From Nitrincola iocasae (GTDB lineage Bacteria; Pseudomonadota; Gammaproteobacteria; Pseudomonadales; Balneatricaceae), in contig NZ_CP044222.1 of NCBI RefSeq assembly GCF_008727795.1, positions 930,001-994,000 on the forward strand: DNA of 64,000 nucleotides, read 5' to 3'. Below the pieces are notes generated by a model. It searched no databases. It was not told the DNA's origin and was given only the letters and a program-made list of their open reading frames with translations. A program made the position numbers and the translations under genes. Shown here piece by piece: positions 36,297 through 43,431 of this stretch (position 1 is its first letter; the number at the start of each line of letters is the position of its first letter).

Positions 36297-37193
36297 TTAC
36301 GACTTGGAAAGGTCTGACTGTAACTGGCGGATAGTGGCTGCCAGCGCACCACTGGTCTCAATCTGGTTGCTGATATGTGGAATGCAGTCAGTGGTGACTA
36401 CCTGTGCTTTCTCACTTAATTGTGCATAGGCACTACCGGCAAAAATACCATGCACCCCTATCGCGGTGGTGCGTGGCAGTCCTGCTCGATCCAGGTGAGC
36501 AATGGTTTCCAGCATGGTGCGGCCACTGGAAATGATATCATCAACCAGTACCGGCTGGTGGTCGTGATAGGGGGCCAGTTCCGGCAGGGAAACGGACACC
36601 TGGTAATCACCAAAGCGCTCTTTCTCTAATATCTGAAAGGGGGCGTTGGCCAGTTCGGCAACATGAGACACCCACTGTTCACTTTCACTGTCTGGTCCGA
36701 TCAGCACAGGATTGGCAATGTGCTGCTGGATCCAGGTGGCAATCAAGGGGGCCGCTGACACCACCTCGGTTGGTATTGTGTAGATCTCTGATAGACTGGC
36801 ATAGCGATGCAGATGGGGATCAATAGTAATCAATCCGTCAAATGCCTGTGACAGTAATCGTGCAAACGGCACTGAGCTGACGCATTCGCCCTCATGAAAG
36901 CGTTTATCCTGGCGCATATACGCCAGATAGGGGGTCACCAGTATAACCTGGCTGGCTCCCAGTTCATGTAGCGTGTCCGCCAAAAACAGTAAGCGCAGCA
37001 GCTTGTTATCAGGATGGAACAGGTTGCAGAACACCACACAAGGGCGGCTCTGACAGGAGTCATGTATACGCACATAACTTTCACCATCCGGGAAGTGGCG
37101 CATTTCCAGCGTGCCAGCTTCAGCCGACAAGGTTGTGCAAATTTGTGCAGCCAGTGCCGCATCTGAGTCGAGGTTGTAGAAGAGTGTAGTCAT
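36297..37193 (-). CDS. Ribose-phosphate pyrophosphokinase-like protein (short, phosphorylase-linked)
   Basis: A 298-residue phosphoribosyltransferase-fold protein of the PRPP-synthetase family. N-terminal HFPDGESYVRI and TPYLAYMRQDKRFHEGE are PRPP-synthetase blocks; DPHLHRY takes the place of the DLHxxQ loop; ILEKERFGD supplies the catalytic-lysine region; VLVDDIISSGRTM is the ribose-5-phosphate-binding loop. It is shorter than the housekeeping bacterial enzyme (about 315) and looks like archaeal/class III forms. The ATG at 37193 overlaps the stop of the preceding phosphorylase gene (TGATGA), so the two are coupled. The main housekeeping prs gene is presumably elsewhere. Confidence 0.85.
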   Translation of the reverse strand: MTTLFYNLDSDAALAAQICTTLSAEAGTLEMRHFPDGESYVRIHDSCQSRPCVVFCNLFHPDNKLLRLLFLADTLHELGASQVILVTPYLAYMRQDKRFHEGECVSSVPFARLLSQAFDGLITIDPHLHRYASLSEIYTIPTEVVSAAPLIATWIQQHIANPVLIGPDSESEQWVSHVAELANAPFQILEKERFGDYQVSVSLPELAPYHDHQPVLVDDIISSGRTMLETIAHLDRAGLPRTTAIGVHGIFAGSAYAQLSEKAQVVTTDCIPHISNQIETSGALAATIRQLQSDLSKS

Positions 37194-38734
37194 CAATGTT
37201 TTTCCTTGTCTCTGCGTTCGGCGCCTAAACAGATAATATCGGTATGCTCACCGAGATAGTCCACCGCGTAGTTCAGTTCTCCAACGCTCTCTGCATGAAT
37301 AGTCAGCAGGGGGGTTCCGGCAGTCACTGGCTGCCCCAGATGTACATGCATATCAACGCCTGCAGCCGGATCGGCAGGTGCTCCGGCAAGTTTTGCAACT
37401 TTGGATAGCTGGCGATTATCTATATTAGTCACTATGCCGCTTGCTTTGGCAATCAGGGCATAACGATAAGGAGCTAGGGGTGGGGTCTTCATGCCGCCCT
37501 GTGCAGCACAGATAGCCATGAATTTGTTCCAGGCAGCCCCTGAAATCAATGTTTTCATCGCCAGATCAATTCCTTCATCTGGTGCCAGGTCTTTGACCAT
37601 TTCCAGCATGGCGCCAGCAATCAGCACGGCTCTGTCACGAAGGTCGCTGGGAGAATCAGCCAGGTTTTGAAGCACCGCCAGGATATCCCTGGCTTCCAGG
37701 GCTGGCCCAATACCATGACCAACAGGTTGTGAGCCATCGGTGAATAGTACCCGGATTTTCAGGTCAAGATTGGCGGCCACGGCTTCAAAACTGGCGGCAA
37801 GCTTGTCGGCAGCTTCCTGGCTGCGCACTTTGGCCGTCGGTCCGACCGGAATGTCGATCAGCACATGCGTAGCACCCGCCGCAATTTTTTTCGACAGTAC
37901 GGACGCAATTAACTGCCCCTCACTGTCGATATCCAGAGCACGTTCCACTTGTATCAATAGGTCATCAGCCGGACTAAGACGTACTGAACCACCCCAGGCC
38001 AGGCATCCACCGACACGCCTGACAACATCACGCATTTGATCCAGTGACAGGCTGACATTGGTGAGGGTTTCCATGGTATCTGCAGTCCCTGCAGGGGAGG
38101 TGATAGCGCGGGATGAGGTTTTTGGTATGGTGATGCCGCAGGCTGTCAATATGGAAATCACAATGGGTGTGGTGCGATTACCTGGCAACCCACCGACGCA
38201 GTGCTTGTCCAGTACCACCGGCAATTTCCAGTCAATTCGGCTACCAGAGTCAACCATGGCACGCGTGAGCGAGGTGATTTCCTCATCATCGAGCTTGTCA
38301 TCACCGCAAGCGGTGATAAATGCTGCCAAATGTACTTCAGCGTACTGACCGTCAACAATATCGGTGATAATGTCACTGAATTGCGCATCACTCAGGCGGT
38401 GCCCATAAACCTTGGCACGCACGTGCGACAGAGAGTTTATCGGGCGAGGGTGGGATAACCACACCGGTGCCCCAGGCTCGACTTTGAAACGGCGCCATGC
38501 GACCTCTGAGAAGCCCACCTCATCATCACTGATCAGATCGCTGGTGATGATGTTCAAAGAAGCAATGATGCATTTATCGGCATGACTGCTTGCTAGAATG
38601 CGCGATAGGCTTTCGAAGCCTTCGGACCGGCATACCGGGCTTTCAGCACGCAAGTAAAGTGTCGGCTCATGGTGTGTATCAATGCCCATGCGACGGGCTC
38701 GCAAGGGTGCCATGCGTTCAGGTACAAAATTCAT
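37193..38734 (-). CDS. Thymidine phosphorylase family protein, archaeal AMP-phosphorylase type
   Basis: A 513-residue protein of the nucleoside-phosphorylase II superfamily. It has the extra N-terminal domain of about 85 residues found in archaeal AMP phosphorylases (TIGR02645-like), longer than E. coli DeoA (440). Motifs: DKHCVGGLPGNRTTP (phosphate loop), KTSSRAITSPAGTADTME, AWGGSVRLSPADD, and KIAAGATHVLIDIP. By family, it could phosphorolyse a nucleoside or a nucleoside monophosphate; the latter would release ribose-1,5-bisphosphate. It is translationally coupled to a PRPP-synthetase-like gene. Substrate is an open question. Confidence 0.85.
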   Translation of the reverse strand: MNFVPERMAPLRARRMGIDTHHEPTLYLRAESPVCRSEGFESLSRILASSHADKCIIASLNIITSDLISDDEVGFSEVAWRRFKVEPGAPVWLSHPRPINSLSHVRAKVYGHRLSDAQFSDIITDIVDGQYAEVHLAAFITACGDDKLDDEEITSLTRAMVDSGSRIDWKLPVVLDKHCVGGLPGNRTTPIVISILTACGITIPKTSSRAITSPAGTADTMETLTNVSLSLDQMRDVVRRVGGCLAWGGSVRLSPADDLLIQVERALDIDSEGQLIASVLSKKIAAGATHVLIDIPVGPTAKVRSQEAADKLAASFEAVAANLDLKIRVLFTDGSQPVGHGIGPALEARDILAVLQNLADSPSDLRDRAVLIAGAMLEMVKDLAPDEGIDLAMKTLISGAAWNKFMAICAAQGGMKTPPLAPYRYALIAKASGIVTNIDNRQLSKVAKLAGAPADPAAGVDMHVHLGQPVTAGTPLLTIHAESVGELNYAVDYLGEHTDIICLGAERRDKEKH

Positions 38735-38883
38735 ATTGAGGAACTATCCTTTATTCAAATGGCACCAATATAGAAAACAATGCCGGTTAAATGAAAGTAG
38801 ATACCGAATTTATCCTTTAGTAAAGACGACCTCACAGAGGTTAGCAACGCAACCAGGGCAATCAATACAATGAGGAGAGTCTA

Positions 38884-39222
38884 ATGAAAGATCAACAGTG
38901 TAACTTCTGTAGAAGCGATGCGCCAAAGCTTAGCGCCGAACAAGCTCAATCTGAGATGCGCGTTATTCCGGACTGGAGCCTGATGAATGACACGGATGAG
39001 CTTAAGCTGAAGCGTGAATTCAGTTTTCCCGACTTTGCCAGCGCGCTGGCTTTTACTAATCGTGTTGGCGCCTTTGCTGAGTCGATCGGTCACCACCCGG
39101 ATATACTCACCCGTTGGGGGCTGGTGGAGGTGGTCTGGTACACTCACAAAATCGGGGGGGTGCAGCAGGGCGATTTTCTGAGTGCTATTGAAACGGAATT
39201 ACTTTATCAGCGTGAAAACTGA
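38884..39222 (+). CDS. phhB: Pterin-4a-carbinolamine dehydratase
   Basis: A 112-residue protein with the dehydratase core: FTNRVGAFAESIGHHPDIL (the histidine pair of the active site, about residues 61-65) and VVWYTHKIGG. It dehydrates 4a-hydroxytetrahydropterin, normally formed by phenylalanine hydroxylase, and can aid other pterin enzymes. Two cysteines, CNFC, near the N terminus are a common feature in gammaproteobacterial members. No phhA is nearby. It is divergent from the phosphorylase operon; GAGGAGAG is a good ribosome binding site. Confidence 0.93.
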   Translation: MKDQQCNFCRSDAPKLSAEQAQSEMRVIPDWSLMNDTDELKLKREFSFPDFASALAFTNRVGAFAESIGHHPDILTRWGLVEVVWYTHKIGGVQQGDFLSAIETELLYQREN

Positions 39223-39303
39223 TCCAGGCCATAACGGAAGGTTCGCTGTTGCGGTTGTTCCTGCTAAGATATGCGCGTGTTTAATTTGCGGGAATTTTAA
39301 ATC

Positions 39304-40158
39304 ATGGAACGCCGTTTTCGATTGGTACTCTCCTGTCCGGATCGGGTGGGCATTGTCTCAATGGTCAGTAACTTCATCTCCAGTCACGGTGGCTCCATTG
39401 CGGATGCTAACCAGCACTCTGACCCAGTCTCAGGCTGCTTTTTTATGCGTGTGGAAATCAGTGCAGCGACTTTACCCTTTAGCCTGGACGCGCTGAAAGA
39501 AGCTTTTACACCCATCGCCAATTCTTTTAGTATGGATTGGGAAATACAGGATTCCAATCGACCCAAACGGATAGTATTGATGGCCAGTCGCGAGTCACAC
39601 TGCCTTGCTGACTTGCTGTATCGTTACCATAGTGATGAACTTTTCTGTGAAATACCCTGTGTGATTTCTAATCATGACAAGCTGCGCAGCATGGTGGAAT
39701 GGCATGGCATTCCTTACCATCATGTGCCGGTCGATCCTGATAATAAACAGGCACACTTTAATCAGGTGGAAAAACTGATTCTGGAGCATGATGCCGATGC
39801 GGTGGTTCTTGCACGCTATATGCAGATATTGCCAGCGGGTATGTGTGCCCATTTTCCGCACCGTATTATCAATATCCACCACAGCTTTCTGCCGTCTTTC
39901 GCCGGGGCGCGCCCTTACCATCAGGCCCATGAACGTGGGGTTAAGTTAATCGGGGCCACCTGTCATTATGTGACTGAGGATCTGGATGCCGGACCGATCA
40001 TTGATCAGGATGTCACTCGGATCAGTCACCGTGATCACCCTGAAGAAATGGTCAGGCTCGGACGTGATGTAGAAAAAGCGGTGTTAGCGCGGGGGTTACG
40101 CTGGCATCTCGAAGATCGGGTGCTGGTGCACGGCAATAAAACCATTGTGTTTGCCTGA
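39304..40158 (+). CDS. purU: Formyltetrahydrofolate deformylase PurU
   Basis: A 284-residue protein: an N-terminal ACT domain (about residues 1-80, starting RFRLVLSCPDRVGIVSMVSN) and a formyltransferase-fold domain. The catalytic set is NIHHSFLPSF (Asn-x-His, about residue 195), followed by GARPYHQA and the aspartate in DLDAGPII. It hydrolyses 10-formyl-THF to formate and THF, balancing one-carbon units. Length is normal. It follows phhB by 81 bp; the two may be co-transcribed. Confidence 0.95.
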   Translation: MERRFRLVLSCPDRVGIVSMVSNFISSHGGSIADANQHSDPVSGCFFMRVEISAATLPFSLDALKEAFTPIANSFSMDWEIQDSNRPKRIVLMASRESHCLADLLYRYHSDELFCEIPCVISNHDKLRSMVEWHGIPYHHVPVDPDNKQAHFNQVEKLILEHDADAVVLARYMQILPAGMCAHFPHRIINIHHSFLPSFAGARPYHQAHERGVKLIGATCHYVTEDLDAGPIIDQDVTRISHRDHPEEMVRLGRDVEKAVLARGLRWHLEDRVLVHGNKTIVFA

Positions 40159-40163
40159 TCCGT

Positions 40164-40185
40164 CCGACATTACGTCGGGCTCTTT
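40164..40185 (+). terminator. Short hairpin after purU
   Basis: CCGAC (40164-40168), loop ATTAC, GTCGG (40174-40178), then GCTCTTT. A weak intrinsic-terminator candidate ending the purU transcript before the CBS gene. Confidence 0.45.
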
Positions 40186-40264
40186 AAAAAATACGCTACA
40201 CTTACAATTAGACGGGACAAATACAAAGTTGTCTTGAAGAGTCGGCCAACAGAGGATAACGACA

Positions 40265-40678
40265 ATGCATAGATCTGTTAAAGCTCAGGATTATATGGCG
40301 GGTAAATTGGTCTCTTTTTTTCCGGAAATGGATCTTTTTCGTGCCTTGATGGTTCTGCGTGAATACAAACTGTCAGCCGCTCCGGTAGTCAATGCTGACG
40401 GGGATCTTGTAGGACTACTCTCAGAAGTGGATGGCTTGCGTGCCATTCTCAGCCAAACCTATCATGAAGAAGAAATGGGCAGTGGCGGCAAGGTGGGAGA
40501 CTACATGTCGCGGGATGTGGATACCATCAGGCATGATGCGGATATTATATTTGTCTCCAGAACTTTTATTGATAAAGGACGTCGTTGTCTGCCGGTTGTT
40601 AAAGCCGGTAAACTGATCGGCATGATTTCACGTGCTGATGTGTTGCGTGCTGTGGAAGATTTTGCCAATGATGGTTAA
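40265..40678 (+). CDS. CBS-domain pair protein
   Basis: A 137-residue protein made of two CBS motifs (about residues 8-65 and 75-132), with the repeated pattern SAAPVVNADGDLVGLLSEVD and RCLPVVKAGKLIGMISRADVL. Stand-alone CBS pairs bind adenine nucleotides or similar ligands and tune partner proteins. No partner is fused. It lies 24 bp upstream of the DnaT-like gene on the same strand, so it could be transcribed with the replication pair. Confidence 0.88.
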   Translation: MHRSVKAQDYMAGKLVSFFPEMDLFRALMVLREYKLSAAPVVNADGDLVGLLSEVDGLRAILSQTYHEEEMGSGGKVGDYMSRDVDTIRHDADIIFVSRTFIDKGRRCLPVVKAGKLIGMISRADVLRAVEDFANDG

Positions 40679-40702
40679 TTGCGGCTGGTTAGTTGAGCGT
40701 TT

Positions 40703-41680
40703 ATGAGCAACTTGTTCCCTGAAAAACCGATACTATTTTATCCGTCGATGGCCGAGCGTTACGGAGCAGACGAAGCTATTTTGTTAAGCCTGCTCAATGA
40801 ACAGTTTCATTATCTCGGCGTAGGAGCCCGGTCCCCGGACGAACCCGGCGTTGTAGGAGCCCGGTCCCCGGGCGATAAAACCATCGCTCGCGGAGCGAGC
40901 TCCCACAACAGTAATGCCAATCATGTAGGAGCCCGGTCCCCGGGCGAAGAAGGATTGTTGTTAGCTCCCGGCCACTGGCAAGTCTTGACGCCATTCTGGA
41001 GCGAAGCACATTTTTACCTGACCCTGGATAGCCTGGAGGATCAGGCGTTATTGCAAGTTGAGCGTGCTCAGGGTGGCACACTGAAAATAACACGTCAGCA
41101 GGTTGCACAGCAGCCAGCTCAGCCAGCTCAGCCAAACCAGCCAGTTCCAGCGTCTGAGCAGGCTCCACCGCCAGCACCTGCCGCACGCTCCCTGCCAGTT
41201 TATGATACGCCACCGATTTCAGCACCCGTTCCAGCCGCTAAGGGTCGACAGCGTGGGCCAGCGCCGGTGTTTGGCGGTACGTCAGGCTGGCGCCGTCATA
41301 AGGATGAACTAGAGCAGATTTTCGATTGGCATGAAGAGCGTAATCAGCGCCTGATTCCGATGACAATGGGTTGGGCTCCCGGGCCTGCTTTCCATGATAT
41401 GCTCGCGCGTCAGGGCATACCTGAGGCTTTTTCGACCCACTGTCTGGATGAATTTGTACTTTACTGGCTGGATAAAGATCGCAAGGAAACCAACTGGGAT
41501 CAGAAGTTTCTGGGTTGGGTCAAGCGAGAATGGGTCAAAAAGCAGTCTCGTGATGCCGCCCCCAGAACACATGAACAGCAACCGGCAGGTCAATTGAATG
41601 AAAACACCCGAAGAGATACTCGCGAAAACAGAAAACGGGTTACCGCGGCCATCATGGACATCAAGGACACCGATTGGTGA
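40703..41680 (+). CDS. DnaT-like primosomal protein carrying in-frame REP-like palindromes
   Basis: A 325-residue protein. Its C-terminal domain (about residues 195-285: PMTMGWAPGPAFHDMLARQG, then FVLYWLDKDRKETNWDQKFLGWVKREWVK) matches the DnaT DNA-binding domain, with the typical W-x-x-K-F-L-x-x-V-K-x-x-W. The N-terminal part begins SNLFPEKPILFYPSMAERYG. About residues 40-82 come from four REP-like palindromic units read in frame, giving three copies of VGARSP. A Gln/Pro/Ala-rich linker (about 134-180) includes a 9-bp tandem repeat encoding QPA/QPN/QPV. It is overlapped for 83 bp by a lambda-P-like gene. Expected role: primosome assembly or helicase loading; inferred. Confidence 0.75.
   Translation: MSNLFPEKPILFYPSMAERYGADEAILLSLLNEQFHYLGVGARSPDEPGVVGARSPGDKTIARGASSHNSNANHVGARSPGEEGLLLAPGHWQVLTPFWSEAHFYLTLDSLEDQALLQVERAQGGTLKITRQQVAQQPAQPAQPNQPVPASEQAPPPAPAARSLPVYDTPPISAPVPAAKGRQRGPAPVFGGTSGWRRHKDELEQIFDWHEERNQRLIPMTMGWAPGPAFHDMLARQGIPEAFSTHCLDEFVLYWLDKDRKETNWDQKFLGWVKREWVKKQSRDAAPRTHEQQPAGQLNENTRRDTRENRKRVTAAIMDIKDTDW
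40820..40947. repeat. Cluster of four REP-like palindromic units inside the dnaT-like gene
   Basis: Three direct units, GTAGGAGCCCGGTCCCC + GGRCGA, lie at 40820-40842, 40853-40875 and 40925-40947. One inverted unit of the sister type lies at 40881-40908; its reverse complement starts TTGTGGGAGCTCGCTCCG and ends CGAGCGATGG. Each has the GTAGGAGC / GTGGGAGC head and an internal palindrome (CCCGG-TCC-CCGGG; CTCGC-TCC-GCGAG), the layout of Pseudomonas-type REP sequences. Direct units are offset by 33 and 72 bp, both multiples of three, so all are read in one frame. Confidence 0.85.
41112..41147. repeat. Four-copy 9-bp tandem repeat in the dnaT-like linker
   Basis: Units AGCCAGCTC, AGCCAGCTC, AGCCAAACC, AGCCAGTTC run head to tail and encode part of a QPA/QPN/QPV linker. 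Nine-base units keep the frame, so copy-number change would only alter linker length. Confidence 0.7.
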
Positions 41681-42419
41681 CGACTATGCGGCCGATGAAA
41701 GCCGCATTACCGACATACCGCTTGAAACCAAAGCCCATGTGAATATGATTTTCGCCCGCTTTATGGCGATCTACGGCCACAAGTTCAAAAGCTGTTTTGA
41801 AACTCAGAATGAGATCCGTCTGGCCAAGCGGGAGTGGGCGTTGAGTCTGCGCGGCTATGCGGAAGCCGACCTGGTGGCTGCGGTCAATCGTTGCAAGGAA
41901 ACCCTGGCCTGGATGCCAACAGTATCAGAATTTCTGACGATTCTACGGAGCATTAATGGTGATTTTGGCTTGCCTGCACCCTATGCTGCTTATCAGGAAG
42001 CCTGCCAGTATGCGGCGGATCCGCTGGCACATAGCTGGAGCCATGTGGCAGTTTATCTGGCGGGTAAGGAAACCGGTTGGTTCCGTTTGCGCGCTGAAGA
42101 GCAAGGACAGGTGTTGCCTGAATTCGGTTATGCCTACGATCTATTCTGTCAGCGGGTGCGCCGGGGTGAAACACTGGAGCAGCCGATTCCCAAGGCAATC
42201 AGTGATCAGCAGGACAATACCACCGCGCGTTTTATTCAGGCCTTCGCGACTGAACACCAATTGCCGGAAAGCCTGCTGTATTACATGACCAAACCCTTGG
42301 GCACTCGCATCCGCGAGCGTTTACGCGCGGATGCGCAACTGCAGGTCGAGGCCATGGGCCTGAACTTGCAGTTGCCAGCGGATACCTCAATGGGCGTGAC
42401 CAGTGGTGGAAAAGCCTGA
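41598..42419 (+). CDS. Replication protein P-like (phage lambda P family) helicase-loader candidate
   Basis: A 273-residue protein. Residues about 48-118 (HVNMIFARFMAIYGHKFKSC, then ETQNEIRLAKREWALSLRG and LAWMPTVSEFLTIL) resemble the lambda replication protein P domain. Lambda P loads DnaB on the origin; chromosomal relatives in gammaproteobacteria are poorly studied. It starts inside the dnaT-like gene (83-bp overlap, different frame) and ends 33 bp into the convergent DUF3549 gene. Coupling to a DnaT-like protein supports a replication-restart or helicase-loading role. No other phage gene is present, so a prophage remnant is less likely. Confidence 0.7.
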   Translation: MKTPEEILAKTENGLPRPSWTSRTPIGDDYAADESRITDIPLETKAHVNMIFARFMAIYGHKFKSCFETQNEIRLAKREWALSLRGYAEADLVAAVNRCKETLAWMPTVSEFLTILRSINGDFGLPAPYAAYQEACQYAADPLAHSWSHVAVYLAGKETGWFRLRAEEQGQVLPEFGYAYDLFCQRVRRGETLEQPIPKAISDQQDNTTARFIQAFATEHQLPESLLYYMTKPLGTRIRERLRADAQLQVEAMGLNLQLPADTSMGVTSGGKA

Positions 42420-43430
42420 ACCAAGCATCTCTCCGATGGCCTGGCTAAGCTGCTCACTACGATTGGGGTCACGAAACGCTTCCAGAATACGCGGGCGCAG
42501 GTCAGCAAGAAACATCAAGTCACTGAGGATGCGGTTGAAACCCAACTGGCCGGCTTTACCCGCGGCCAGTTGTTCCAGAAACCGCTGCAGCCGCTGGGGT
42601 TGATTAAGGCTGGTATGGCAGCGGGTTGCCAGTGCTACAATCACTTCAGCTTCCAGTGCATAGGGGCTGGCTAACACCGCGTCAATAGCCTGATCACGGA
42701 TCTTGTCACTGCCGCCGCACAGGCTGCGAATTAATGCAGCAATTAATTCCGGTGGTGTGTCAGCGTGTTGCAATAACTGCAGCAGATGATCCGCTAAGCG
42801 CTGTTGCAGCGCTGGATTGGGCTGAGTATGTTCCAACAGCCGGGCCAGCATCAACAACAAGGGCTCTGGCAACTGGCTTATGCACTTGCACAGCTGGTTC
42901 GTATTATCGCCCTGATCCAGACGCATAACATAGTCTGCTAGTCCTTGCAGTCCCAGATTGCTCCAGTAATCCCTGTCCAACTGTCCCGCCAGGTACTGTT
43001 GCACATCTTCATAGTAACGTGAGGCCGGAGTTTTCAGTGTGCAGCTGGCCAGTGCATGAAAACTGGCCATCTTTTCCTGATCGGGGGTGAAGGCAAAGGG
43101 GTTGTCTTTCAGCGCATCCTGCTCAGACTGTGGATCGATAGCATTTTGCAGCAGGCGATTGACGATATCATCACGCGCTGCCTGTATCAGATAGCCTTGC
43201 TCATCCAGTGGTAACTTTAGAAACCAGATCAGATTCTGATCTTTTGCCGATGGATTCCAGAGTAGTAAACCTACCCAGGCATGGTGTAAAAAAGGCAAGG
43301 GGTAGGGGATACGGTTCTGCTCGACCCGGGTAAAGGTGTCGATCGGCAGTTTGCTGATGCGACGACCCATATCAAAAATGCGCAGACGATTATCATCATG
43401 TTGTAGCAGCTGTGTCAGCAGTTTTTCCAT
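42387..43430 (-). CDS. DUF3549 family protein
   Basis: A 347-residue protein; I choose the start MEKLLTQLLQHDDNRLRIFD at 43430, two bases after the DAHP-synthase stop, over the upstream in-frame codon at 43463 that lies inside that gene. FDMGRRISKLPIDTF and PYPLPFLHHAWVGLLLWN are DUF3549 landmarks. The C-terminal half is all-helical and repeat-like, suggesting an alpha-solenoid. Function unknown. It is coupled to the class II DAHP synthase and overlaps the 3' end of the convergent P-like gene by 33 bp. Confidence 0.82.
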   Translation of the reverse strand: MEKLLTQLLQHDDNRLRIFDMGRRISKLPIDTFTRVEQNRIPYPLPFLHHAWVGLLLWNPSAKDQNLIWFLKLPLDEQGYLIQAARDDIVNRLLQNAIDPQSEQDALKDNPFAFTPDQEKMASFHALASCTLKTPASRYYEDVQQYLAGQLDRDYWSNLGLQGLADYVMRLDQGDNTNQLCKCISQLPEPLLLMLARLLEHTQPNPALQQRLADHLLQLLQHADTPPELIAALIRSLCGGSDKIRDQAIDAVLASPYALEAEVIVALATRCHTSLNQPQRLQRFLEQLAAGKAGQLGFNRILSDLMFLADLRPRILEAFRDPNRSEQLSQAIGEMLGSGFSTTGHAH

Positions 43431-43431
43431 C

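Noticed and set aside
40820..40947. Possible CRISPR array from the repeated GTAGGAGCCCGG units
   Set aside because: Spacing is irregular, one unit is inverted, the units are palindromic and within a coding frame, and there are no cas genes.
41598..42419. Prophage remnant, suggested by the lambda-P-like protein
   Set aside because: No integrase, structural or lysis genes, no attachment repeats, and the flanks are housekeeping genes; a domesticated chromosomal gene is more likely.
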